Positions 10,064 through 17,785 of a stretch of DNA of 64,000 nucleotides are shown here, piece after piece. Origin of the DNA: an uncultured beta proteobacterium (GTDB lineage: Bacteria; Pseudomonadota; Gammaproteobacteria; Burkholderiales; Burkholderiaceae_C); assembly GCA_903830985.1 (NCBI GenBank), contig CAIKVZ010000116.1:1-64000 (forward strand). Reading direction: 5' to 3'. The position numbers and the translations under genes were made by a program. The notes below the pieces were generated by a model that was not told the origin of the DNA, ran no database searches, and saw only the letters and a program-made list of their open reading frames with translations. Position 1 is the stretch's first letter. Each line of letters begins with the position of its first letter.

Positions 10064-10963
10064 ATGCTGGAAACCAAGCTGCTGGCGACCGTGGCCGCTG
10101 TGGCGCACGAAGGCAGCTTCGAGCGGGCGGCGCAGACCCTGCACATCACCGCGTCTGCAGTGTCGCAGCGTATCCGGCTGTTGGAGGAACGCATGGGGAC
10201 CGTACTGATCGTGCGCGGCCAGCCCTGTACTGCGACCCAGGCCGGAGCACGCTTGTGCCGCCACGCCGGCATCGTTGCTCTGCTCGAAGCCGATTTGCGC
10301 CGCGACATGCCGGCACCGTTTCAGTCCCATTCACCGCTGGGTCAGGCCTCGATCCGTATCGCCGTCAATGCCGACAGCCTGAGCACCTGGTTCATCGCCG
10401 CCATGACGGATTTCTGCCGCTCGGGCGGACCCCTCATAGAGCTGTCGGTAGATGATCAGGACCAGACCAGCGAGTGGCTCAAACAGGGACATGTGCTGGC
10501 CGCCGTCACGTCGCTGGCGGCTCCCGTGCAGGGCTGCAGCAGCCGAAAGCTCGGGACGCTGCGTTATTGCGCCACCGCATCGCCGGGTTTCGTCCGTCAG
10601 TGGTTTCCTGCGGGCGTCACGGCCGAGGCGATTGCTCTTGCCCCCAGCCTGGTGTTCGACCGCAATGACCGGCTGCAGGAGCACTGGGTGAAGCGCTGGC
10701 TGCGCAGGCATATCCCGCTGCCAGCGCATCGACTGCCTTCCACGCAGGCATTTGTGGAGGCTTCCCTGGCAGGCATCGGCTGGGGCATGAACCCGCTGCA
10801 GCTGGTGCATGAGCACCTGAAGTCGGGCCGACTGGTGGAACTCGTTGCCGCGCGCCCGCTTGACGTGCCGCTCTACTGGCAGGTGGCAAAGCTTGCACTG
10901 CCGGAACTGGAACGCCTCAGCCAAAGCGTTCTGCGGGCCTCCCGACAAGCCCTGGCGCGCTGA
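10064..10963 (+). CDS. argP: LysR-family regulator of argO (ArgP/LysG type)
   Basis: The 299-residue regulator has an N-terminal winged helix-turn-helix (FERAAQTLHITASAVSQRIR, near residues 19-38) very like ArgP/IciA and LysG. It has the usual LysR periplasmic-binding-protein-like effector domain from about residue 90. It should activate the divergent exporter when lysine or arginine is high. The 81-bp intergenic region holds a short imperfect dyad (ATGCT near 10027 and AGCAA near 10040) that could be its site; this is inference. The first codon ATG 10064 gives the normal family start. Confidence 0.88.
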   Translation: MLETKLLATVAAVAHEGSFERAAQTLHITASAVSQRIRLLEERMGTVLIVRGQPCTATQAGARLCRHAGIVALLEADLRRDMPAPFQSHSPLGQASIRIAVNADSLSTWFIAAMTDFCRSGGPLIELSVDDQDQTSEWLKQGHVLAAVTSLAAPVQGCSSRKLGTLRYCATASPGFVRQWFPAGVTAEAIALAPSLVFDRNDRLQEHWVKRWLRRHIPLPAHRLPSTQAFVEASLAGIGWGMNPLQLVHEHLKSGRLVELVAARPLDVPLYWQVAKLALPELERLSQSVLRASRQALAR

Positions 10964-10984
10964 ACAGCGACGCGGGTGGGCAGG

Positions 10985-11428
10985 CTATTCCGGCCGTTCC
11001 AGCTTGGTCGACAGCAGGATCGTGGAGAAGGTGTCGACCACGCCCTTGACCGCGCAGATCTTGTTGATCACCACGTCGAGTTCGTGCGTTGATTCGGTGG
11101 ACAGCATGGCGCACAGGTCGTAGCGGCCGCTGATCGAAGAGAGCTTGGTGATTTCGTGCCGTTTGGACAGGGCGCGCACCACCTCGGCCTCGTTCTTGGA
11201 CTCGGTCGAGATCAGCACCATGGCGCGGATGCTGGCGGCTGCCCGGGTCAACGCCACGCCCACGGTGTAGCCGGTGATGACGCCGCCATCCTCCAGCGCT
11301 TTCAGGCGCAACTGCACCGTACTGCGCGCGCAGCCCAGCGCCTTGGCCAGCCTGACCATGGGCAGGCGCGCGTTGACCTTGAGCAGCTCGATCAGCTGGC
11401 GGTCCAGGGTATCCAAAGAGGCAGACAT
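10985..11428 (-). CDS. Lrp/AsnC family transcriptional regulator
   Basis: This 147-residue regulator has an N-terminal helix-turn-helix (LDRQLIELLKVNARLPMVRL then GCARSTVQLRLKALEDGGVI). A C-terminal RAM effector-binding domain follows, with ISGRYDLCAMLSTESTHELD. ATG 11428 is preferred over a TTG 15 bases upstream. It is divergent from kamA across 162 bp that include an inverted repeat (11436-11472), so it most likely controls the lysine catabolic operon and itself in response to an amino acid. Lrp-type regulation of lysine genes is known elsewhere (LysM, Lrp); the ligand here is inferred from position only. Confidence 0.88.
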   Translation of the reverse strand: MSASLDTLDRQLIELLKVNARLPMVRLAKALGCARSTVQLRLKALEDGGVITGYTVGVALTRAAASIRAMVLISTESKNEAEVVRALSKRHEITKLSSISGRYDLCAMLSTESTHELDVVINKICAVKGVVDTFSTILLSTKLERPE

Positions 11429-11435
11429 GGGCGTT

Positions 11436-11472
11436 TCAGTCAATGTGTATCAAAGGCTTGCATTGTGACTGA
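11436..11472. promoter_or_regulatory. Inverted repeat between the Lrp-type gene and kamA
   Basis: TCAGTCA at 11436-11442 and TGACTGA at 11466-11472 form perfect 7-bp arms 23 bases apart. A second half-match extends inward (AATG and CATT). The dyad begins 7 bases upstream of the regulator's ATG and lies about 120 bases upstream of kamA, as expected for autoregulation. Binding is inferred. Confidence 0.4.
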
Positions 11473-11590
11473 AATATCACCATCCATTCAGCCACTTTGC
11501 CTGTTTTCACCGGCACCCGCTGTCCCTAAACTGCTTGCAAGCCGCCACCTGTGCGCATCCCCCGAACGAATACCTTGCCGGAGACCTCCC

Positions 11591-12775
11591 ATGCTGAAAA
11601 AAGTCGACTTTCAAACGCTGCCGCGCAAACTGCTGACCCGCGCCGAACTCGACGCCTACGATCCTGCCGCCGAATCCTGGCAAAAGCAGTTCGCCAGGCG
11701 CTACACGCACCACGGCGAACTCGAGGGACTGCTGAACAACCTGGAAAACGTGAATGAAACGGTGTACGAAAAGTTCGCCATCGCGGTCACGCCCTACATG
11801 GTCAAGCTGATGGACCGCGACGATCCGAACTGCCCGATCCGCAAGCAGTACCTGCCCTCACACCACGAGGAAACCAAGCCCGGCTTCAAGACCTCGCTGG
11901 ACCAACTGGGCGAGGAAGGCGACACCATCCCGGGTACCAGCGTCGTGCACCGCTATCCCCGGCGCGTGCTGTTCCTGGTGAGCAATACCTGCGCCACGCT
12001 GTGCCGATTCTGCACGCGCAAGCGCATGGTGTCGCAGCCCACGGGAACGGTGGCCAAGGACCAGATCGAGGCTTCCATCGATTACATCGCGGGCAACGCC
12101 GAGATCGATGACGTGCTGCTTTCCGGCGGCGACCCCTTCACCTTCACCGACGAGCGCCTGGACTACATCCTGGGCGAGATCCGCCGGCGCGCGCCGCACG
12201 TGCGCTTCCTGCGCATCGGCTCGCGCATGGTGGTGCAGCTGCCGACACGCGTCACGCCCGAGCTGTGTGCCGTGCTGGAGAAGCACCGCGTGCAGATGGT
12301 CAACATCCACATCGACCACCCCAAGGAGATCACGCCGCTGCTGCGCGAGCGCGTGAAGATGATCCAGAAGGCAGGCGTCATGATGGGACTGCAGACCGTC
12401 TGCCTCAAGGGCGTGAACGACGATGTGCAAATCATGCGCGAGCTCTTCATGCAGACCATCGAGATGGGCGTGCGTCCCTACTACGTGTACTCCACCGACA
12501 TGGTCGAGGGCGCGCACCACTTCATCGTGCCGCACCGGCGCATGCTGGAGCTGTACGAAGGACTGCGCGGCTGGATCAGCGGGCCGGCCGTGCCGACCTT
12601 CATCGTCGACGGCATGGGCGGACTGGGCAAGCTGCCGATCATCCCGAGCTATGTGCGCGAAGAAGCGCTGTTGGACGGCAGCGGCACGACCATCAAGTGC
12701 CGCAACTACAAGGGCATGACGGTCGAGATGCCGGGCCTGGGCCAGGACTACGCGCTGCCCACGCAAAGCAACTAA
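11591..12775 (+). CDS. kamA: Lysine 2,3-aminomutase
   Basis: A radical SAM enzyme that converts L-lysine to L-beta-lysine, the first step of the pathway. The 394-residue protein has the [4Fe-4S] motif CATLCRFC (Cys134, 138, 141), the SAM-binding LLSGGDPF stretch near 177-184 and the PLP lysine Lys347 in DGMGGLGKLP. Two aspartates that hold the substrate side-chain amine in the clostridial enzyme have apparent equivalents in STDMVEG (Asp303) and FIVDG (Asp340). This favours lysine over glutamate or EF-P lysine (EpmB) as substrate. The start is ATG 11591 after GGAG; the frame stays open far upstream, which is not coding. It heads the kam operon. Confidence 0.93.
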   Translation: MLKKVDFQTLPRKLLTRAELDAYDPAAESWQKQFARRYTHHGELEGLLNNLENVNETVYEKFAIAVTPYMVKLMDRDDPNCPIRKQYLPSHHEETKPGFKTSLDQLGEEGDTIPGTSVVHRYPRRVLFLVSNTCATLCRFCTRKRMVSQPTGTVAKDQIEASIDYIAGNAEIDDVLLSGGDPFTFTDERLDYILGEIRRRAPHVRFLRIGSRMVVQLPTRVTPELCAVLEKHRVQMVNIHIDHPKEITPLLRERVKMIQKAGVMMGLQTVCLKGVNDDVQIMRELFMQTIEMGVRPYYVYSTDMVEGAHHFIVPHRRMLELYEGLRGWISGPAVPTFIVDGMGGLGKLPIIPSYVREEALLDGSGTTIKCRNYKGMTVEMPGLGQDYALPTQSN

Positions 12776-12784
12776 CATCGAATC

Positions 12785-13822
12785 ATGAAACACGGCTCAC
12801 CCTATGGCACGCACCGCGTGCTGGAGCCCCTGGGCGTGCTGCCCCAGGGCGCCTGGAAAATCGACAACCGCATGGAGATCTGCGACAACGAAATCCTGAT
12901 CGACGTGTCGGCCCTGAACATCGACGCGGCCAGCTTCACCCAGATCAAGCGAGACGCCGGCGGCGACTCGGCGAAGGTGGGTCAAGCCGTGCTGGACATC
13001 GTGGCGCAGCGCGGCAAGATGCACAACCCGGTGACGGGCTCCGGCGGCATGCTGATCGGCACGGTGCGCGACATCGGCGCGGCACTGGCCGGCAAGATCG
13101 ACCTCAAGGTTGGTGACAAGATCGCCACCCTGGTGTCGCTGTCGCTCACGCCACTGCACATAGCCGCGATTAAGAAGATTCACTTGCAGCAGGACCAGAT
13201 CGAGATCGCAGGTCAGGCCATATTGTTCGAGACCGGCCTGTACGCCAAACTGCCGCCAGACATCCCCGAGAAGCTCGCGCTGGCGATACTGGACGTGGCC
13301 GGTGCGCCGGCCCAGACGGCACGCCTGGTGAAAACGGGCGACACCGTGGTGGTGATAGGCGGCGGCGGCAAGTCGGGAACGCTGTGCGTGTATGAGGCGA
13401 AGAAGCGCGCAGGCCCCACCGGTTGCGTCATCGGCATCTCGCCTTTCGAAAAGGACTGCCAGCGCATGCTGGATCTGGGCTGGGCCGACCACGCCCTGCA
13501 GGTCGACGCGACGAACGCACTGGCGCTGATGCAGGCCGTGGCTGACGTGACCGACGGCCGCCTGGCCGACGTGGTGATCAACTGCGTGAACATCCAGAAC
13601 ACCGAGATGGGCAGCATCCTGAGCGCACGCCAGAACGGCAAGATCTACTTCTTTTCCATGGCCACCAGCTTCACCGCAGCGGCCCTGGGCGCGGAAGGCG
13701 TGGGACGGGACGTGGAGATGATCGTCGGCAATGGCTACGCCACCGGCCACGCGCAGCACGCGCTGGACCTGCTGCGCGAGAGCCCGCGGCTGCGCCAGCT
13801 GTTCGAAGAACTCTACGTCTGA
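12785..13822 (+). CDS. kdd: L-erythro-3,5-diaminohexanoate dehydrogenase
   Basis: NAD(P)+-dependent deamination of 3,5-diaminohexanoate to 5-amino-3-oxohexanoate, the third step of the pathway. The 345-residue protein has the family N-terminus (MKHGSPYGTHRVLEPLGVLP). A medium-chain dehydrogenase-like fold follows, with the nucleotide-binding loop TVVVIGGGGKSGTLCVYEAK (about residues 186-205) and GNGYATGHAQHALDLL near the end. No zinc-ligand pattern of ordinary alcohol dehydrogenases is apparent, as in characterised Kdd. It starts 9 bases after the kamA stop. The assignment is strengthened by lying between kamA and the 5,6-aminomutase genes. Confidence 0.9.
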   Translation: MKHGSPYGTHRVLEPLGVLPQGAWKIDNRMEICDNEILIDVSALNIDAASFTQIKRDAGGDSAKVGQAVLDIVAQRGKMHNPVTGSGGMLIGTVRDIGAALAGKIDLKVGDKIATLVSLSLTPLHIAAIKKIHLQQDQIEIAGQAILFETGLYAKLPPDIPEKLALAILDVAGAPAQTARLVKTGDTVVVIGGGGKSGTLCVYEAKKRAGPTGCVIGISPFEKDCQRMLDLGWADHALQVDATNALALMQAVADVTDGRLADVVINCVNIQNTEMGSILSARQNGKIYFFSMATSFTAAALGAEGVGRDVEMIVGNGYATGHAQHALDLLRESPRLRQLFEELYV

Positions 13823-13830
13823 GACGCTGC

Positions 13831-14880
13831 GTGGTGGCGACGAACATCAGCGCGCTGTGGCGCGGCCTGCAGCACGCGAATGCCAGCACGGTTGCCGTCA
13901 TGGGCATGAGCAAGAACACGGGCAAGACCGTGGCGCTGAACCATCTGCTGGCCCAGGCGGCCACAGCGCAGGTGTCGCTGGGCGTGACCTCGATCGGGCG
14001 CGACGGCGAAGACCGCGATCAGGTGTTCCTGGTTCCCAAACCGCCGGTTCTGGTCTGGCCAGGAAATCTGGTCGCCACAGCGCGCGCTTGCCTGCAGCGC
14101 GCCAAGGTCCGCATCAAGCCGATCGCCAGCACGGGCGTGCACAGCCCCATGGGCGAGATCGTCATCGTCAAGGCGCTGGAATACGGCGAAATGGAAATCG
14201 CCGGCGCTTCCCGCAGCCACGACCAGCAGCGCGTGATCGGACAACTGCAGCAATGTGGCGCAACGCTGGTGCTGCTCGACGGCGCGCTGGGGCGCAGCGC
14301 CCATGCCTCGCCGGCCATCGCCGACAGCGTGATCCTGGCCACGGGCGCGGCCCTCGGCGGCGGCGTGCTGGATGTGCTGCGCAAGACGCGCGACCGGCTC
14401 TCTATCCTGGGCATTGCACAGGCCGATGCAGCCGTGCGTCACCAGTGCGCAGCGGTGTTCGAAGACGGCGGCGTGGGCCTGTGGAACGCGCAGGGCGAGT
14501 CGCTGTTTCAGGCCCAGGTGGCCACACTGAACGCTGGCGCCACGCTGTTGCAGTATTTAGGCGCCAATGTTGCCACCATTGCCCTGAGCGGTGCTGTCGG
14601 ACGCCGCGTCTGGCAGGCGCTGGTAGCACTGGCACACGCCCACCCGGGACTCACCGTGGTCGTGGCCGATGGCGCCAAGCTGTTCGTGGAGAACGCCGAC
14701 CTGATCGCGTTCCACCAACTCGGCGCCCGTGTGCAGGCCAATCAAGCGATCCGCATCGCCGGCATCACGCTCAACCCTTTTTCGCCCATGGGTGGCAGCT
14801 TTGATGCGCAAGAATTTTTGGCCGCGGCGCGCGCCGCGTTTTCCGGCTATGCCGTGAGCGACGTGGTGTGGGAACAATGA
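13831..14880 (+). CDS. kamB: P-loop protein, probable lysine 5,6-aminomutase reactivase subunit KamB
   Basis: The 349-residue protein has a P-loop near its N-terminus (VMGMSKNTGKTVALNHLL, residues about 19-37). Proteins called KamB, with a similar GMxKNxGKT loop, occupy this place in clostridial lysine operons and are regarded as part of the 5,6-aminomutase reactivase. Such a factor would exchange damaged cobalamin from the KamDE enzyme using ATP. The rest of the chain (segments such as TLVLLDGALGRSAHASPAIADSV) has no motif I can assign. GTG 13831 or the adjacent GTG 13834 is the start, 8 bases after the kdd stop. The MutS-like partner KamC is not in this operon. The family name comes from the P-loop and context, not a search. 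Confidence 0.75.
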   Translation: MVATNISALWRGLQHANASTVAVMGMSKNTGKTVALNHLLAQAATAQVSLGVTSIGRDGEDRDQVFLVPKPPVLVWPGNLVATARACLQRAKVRIKPIASTGVHSPMGEIVIVKALEYGEMEIAGASRSHDQQRVIGQLQQCGATLVLLDGALGRSAHASPAIADSVILATGAALGGGVLDVLRKTRDRLSILGIAQADAAVRHQCAAVFEDGGVGLWNAQGESLFQAQVATLNAGATLLQYLGANVATIALSGAVGRRVWQALVALAHAHPGLTVVVADGAKLFVENADLIAFHQLGARVQANQAIRIAGITLNPFSPMGGSFDAQEFLAAARAAFSGYAVSDVVWEQ

Positions 14881-14913
14881 CGCCCGCGCAAACAATGAAC
14901 TGAAGGACTATTC

Positions 14914-16470
14914 ATGCCCCATTTGAATCTCGATAAAGCCCGGATCGCCCGCGCCCGCGGCGCGGCGCAGCGCATTGCACGGCGCGTCTTTGACGACATG
15001 AGCGTCTTCAGCACGACGACGGTGGAGCGCGCCACGCTGCGCCTGCTCGGCATCGACGGCGTGGACGAAAACCAGGTGCCGCTGCCGAACCGCGTGGTCG
15101 AGCATTTGCTGCAGCAGCAGTTGCTGCAGCACGGCGCCACGACGGCCGTGGTGGCCGCCATGCTGGAGCGCGGCTGGAGTGCACAGCAGGTGGCGCAGGC
15201 CGTGGCTGAAGGATGGCTCACCTTGCAACGCCCGAAGGACGAGGCCGCCGCGCGCACCGCCGCCGGGCAGCTGGCACAAGCGCGCTGTGCGCAGATCGCC
15301 GGCCAGCGCGCGCACCGCGCCGCGCAGATCAAGGCCGTGGGCGAAGCCAGGACACCCTGGCTGTACCTGATCGTCGCCACCGGCAACATCCATGAGGACG
15401 TGGTGCAGGCGCGCGCTGCGGCAGAACAGGGGGCAGACATCATCGCCGTGATCCGCTCCACGGGACAGAGCCTGCTGGACTACGTGCCCTATGGTGCCAC
15501 CACCGAAGGCTTTGGCGGCACTTACGCGACGCAGGAGAACTTCCGCCTGATGCGCGCTGCCCTGGACGAGGTCGGCAAGAAAGTGGGGCGCTACATCCGC
15601 CTGACCAACTACTGCTCGGGCCTGTGCATGCCCGAGATCGCCGCCATGGGCGCGATGGAGCGCCTGGACATGATGCTCAACGACTCGATGTACGGCATCA
15701 TCTTTCGCGACATCAACATGCAGCGCACCTTCATCGACCAGTTCTTCTCGCGCATGGTCAACGCCTACGCCGGCATCATCATCAACACCGGCGAAGACAA
15801 CTACCTGACCACGGCCGACGCCTATGAAGCCGCGCACACGGTGCTGGCCTCGCAGCTGATCAACGAACAGTTCGCCGTGCTTTCGGGACTGAAGCCTGAA
15901 CAGATGGGACTGGGCCACGCCTTCGAAATCGATCCGCAGATGGAGAACGGTTTTCTCTGGGAACTGGCGCACGCGCAACTGGCGCGCCAGGTGTTCCCCG
16001 ATGCGCCGCTCAAGTACATGCCGCCGACCAAGCACATGACGGGCAACATCTTCAAGGGCCATGTGCAGGACGCGCTGTTCAACGTGGTGAGCACCGTGAC
16101 GCAGCAGGACATCCACCTGCTGGGCATGATGACCGAGGCCATCCACACGCCCTTCATCCAGGACCGCTTCCTCGCCGTGCAGAACGCCCAGTACGTGTTC
16201 CATACGATGAAGGACCTGCACAGCGAGATCGAGTTCAAGGCGGGTGGTCAGATCGAGCAGCGCGCGCAAAGCGTGCTGGCGCAGGCCGAGGCCATGCTGA
16301 ACGAGATCGAGGGCATGGGGCTTCCCGGCGCGATCGGTAAGGCAATGTTTGCCGAGATCGCGCGCACCCCCACGGGCGGCAAGGGGCTGGACGGCGTGAT
16401 CGAAAAATCGGCCGAATACTACAACCCGTTCCCAATGTTGATGCTGCCAAATGGAGTGGAAAATGTCTGA
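14914..16470 (+). CDS. kamD: Lysine 5,6-aminomutase alpha subunit
   Basis: Large subunit of the adenosylcobalamin- and PLP-dependent enzyme that moves the terminal amine of beta-lysine to give 3,5-diaminohexanoate. The 518-residue protein matches the TIM-barrel subunit, with IIAVIRSTGQSLLDYVPYGAT and TEGFGGTYATQENFRLMRAAL (about 182-220), RLTNYCSGLCMPEIAAMGA and KYMPPTKHMTGNIFKGHVQD. These are the densely conserved stretches that line the PLP and substrate pocket in the family. A ribosome-binding site (GAAGGA) precedes ATG 14914. Its stop overlaps the kamE start by 8 bases, implying coupled synthesis of a 1:1 complex. Confidence 0.93.
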   Translation: MPHLNLDKARIARARGAAQRIARRVFDDMSVFSTTTVERATLRLLGIDGVDENQVPLPNRVVEHLLQQQLLQHGATTAVVAAMLERGWSAQQVAQAVAEGWLTLQRPKDEAAARTAAGQLAQARCAQIAGQRAHRAAQIKAVGEARTPWLYLIVATGNIHEDVVQARAAAEQGADIIAVIRSTGQSLLDYVPYGATTEGFGGTYATQENFRLMRAALDEVGKKVGRYIRLTNYCSGLCMPEIAAMGAMERLDMMLNDSMYGIIFRDINMQRTFIDQFFSRMVNAYAGIIINTGEDNYLTTADAYEAAHTVLASQLINEQFAVLSGLKPEQMGLGHAFEIDPQMENGFLWELAHAQLARQVFPDAPLKYMPPTKHMTGNIFKGHVQDALFNVVSTVTQQDIHLLGMMTEAIHTPFIQDRFLAVQNAQYVFHTMKDLHSEIEFKAGGQIEQRAQSVLAQAEAMLNEIEGMGLPGAIGKAMFAEIARTPTGGKGLDGVIEKSAEYYNPFPMLMLPNGVENV

Positions 16471-17218
16471 ATTCAAACAGCCCGAACAGTGGGTCAAGCC
16501 TTATGGCGACACGCTGAACGACGGCCGCGTCCAGCTCTCCTTCACCCTGCCGGTGCCGCTGGACGAGACCTCGAAAGAAGGCGCGAAGCGCCTGGCGGCG
16601 ATGATGGGTCTGGACGAACCGGCGGTGGCGCACGCCGAGGACATGGGCCAGGGCTTCAGCTTCTACGTGGTCTACGGCCAGTGCAAGCACCAGGTCGATC
16701 TGGCGGCGCTGCAGGTCGCCAAGCCCGAGTACGAGGTGCTGGACAAGGACGGCATCAACGCCCGCATCGCCGAGAAGATGGGCCGGCGCATGGTGGTGAT
16801 CGGTGCCTGCATCGAGACCGACGCGCACACCGTGGGCATAGACGCCATCATGAACATGAAGGGCTTCAACGGCCACAAGGGGCTGGAGAGCTACCACGGC
16901 ATACGCGCCATCAATCTGGGCGCGCAGGTCGACTCGGAAGACCTGATCAGCCGCGCCATCGAGGAGCAGGCCGACGTGATCCTGGTGTCGCAGGTGGTGA
17001 CGCAAAAGAATATCCACCTGGACAACCTCACCAAGCTGGTCGATCTGCTGGAGGCGGAAGGCCTGCGCGACAAGGTGATCCTGGTCGTCGGAGGTCCGCG
17101 CATCAGCCACGAACTGGCCAAGGAGCTGGGCTACGACGCCGGCTTTGGCACCAAGAGCTACGCCGAAGACGTGGCCTCCTTTGCCATCCACGAATGGGCG
17201 CAACGCCGGGCCGCCTAG
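16463..17218 (+). CDS. kamE: Lysine 5,6-aminomutase beta subunit (cobalamin-binding)
   Basis: The 251-residue small subunit binds adenosylcobalamin through its Rossmann domain. The base-off motif DAHTVG (Asp120, cobalt ligand His122, Gly125) is followed by the LVSQVV serine (176) and a GG pair at 210-211, the spacing of DxHxxG-SxL-GG proteins. A lysine in the adjacent NGHKGLE segment (Lys139) is a candidate for the PLP Schiff base known from this subunit. The chosen start, ATG 16463, has GGAG upstream and lies inside the end of kamD. A palindromic repeat follows directly after the stop, before kal. Confidence 0.93.
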   Translation: MSEFKQPEQWVKPYGDTLNDGRVQLSFTLPVPLDETSKEGAKRLAAMMGLDEPAVAHAEDMGQGFSFYVVYGQCKHQVDLAALQVAKPEYEVLDKDGINARIAEKMGRRMVVIGACIETDAHTVGIDAIMNMKGFNGHKGLESYHGIRAINLGAQVDSEDLISRAIEEQADVILVSQVVTQKNIHLDNLTKLVDLLEAEGLRDKVILVVGGPRISHELAKELGYDAGFGTKSYAEDVASFAIHEWAQRRAA

Positions 17219-17228
17219 ATGCAACATG

Positions 17229-17334
17229 TGTCATTGCGAGTCGCGTGCCTTTAGCCGCGAGGCCCTTGGGCCGTGGCGGGGCGTGGCAATCCAGGAATTC
17301 ACGGATTGCCACGGCCTTCTGCCTCGAAATGACG
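17229..17334. repeat. Palindromic repeat element inside the kam operon
   Basis: The outer arms (TCATTGCGAG at 17231-17240 against CTCGAAATGA at 17323-17332, one mismatch) and perfect inner arms CGTGGCAATCC (17282-17292) and GGATTGCCACG (17303-17313) form a long nested hairpin. Termini and the GCAATCC/GGATTGC core are shared with the element in putA, but this copy is longer and more diverged. It fills most of the 158-bp gap between kamE and kal and would be transcribed with the operon. Confidence 0.8.
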
Positions 17335-17376
17335 TGGCGATTTGACATGTCCAACAATTAACCAAGACGAACTTCC

Positions 17377-17775
17377 ATGCAAAACTTCACTTCCCTCATC
17401 CGCCTGCGCATGAGCGCGCACGACGCCCACTACGCCGGCAACCTGGTCGACGGCGCCAAGCTGTTGCACCTGTTTGGCGACGTGGCCACCGAGTTGCTGA
17501 TCCGCAGCGACGGTGACGAAGGCCTGTTCGTCGCCTACGACAACATCGAGTTCCTGGCACCGGTGTTTGCCGGCGACTACATCGAGGCCACGGGTCGCAT
17601 CGTCTCGATGGGAAAGACTTCTCGCAAGATGGAGTTCAGCGCGCACAAGGTCATCTCCTCAGCCGGCATTGCGGGCCAAGCTTCGGCCACCGACCTGCTG
17701 GCGCAACCCGTGCTGGTGTGCAAGGCCTCGGGCACCTGCGTCGTTCCCGCGGCCTGCCAACGCATCGCGCGCTAA
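17377..17775 (+). CDS. kal: 3-aminobutyryl-CoA ammonia-lyase
   Basis: Eliminates ammonia from L-3-aminobutyryl-CoA to give crotonyl-CoA, the last dedicated step of the pathway. The 132-residue protein is a single hot-dog domain with the family pattern [20 protein letters not shown] then [20 protein letters not shown] near the N-terminus. It continues with [20 protein letters not shown], as in acyl-CoA thioesterase-like folds. It lies 11 bases before kce, and together they follow the repeat, so the pair may depend on read-through from kamE or on a promoter within the repeat. Position next to kce makes this firmer than the fold alone. Confidence 0.88.
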   Translation: MQNFTSLIRLRMSAHDAHYAGNLVDGAKLLHLFGDVATELLIRSDGDEGLFVAYDNIEFLAPVFAGDYIEATGRIVSMGKTSRKMEFSAHKVISSAGIAGQASATDLLAQPVLVCKASGTCVVPAACQRIAR

Positions 17776-17785
17776 AAGGTCTGTC

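Noticed and set aside
14908-16497. Minus-strand open frame of about 529 codons opposite kamD
   Set aside because: His/Arg/Leu-rich antisense frame typical of GC-rich shadow ORFs; kamD is unambiguous on the plus strand.
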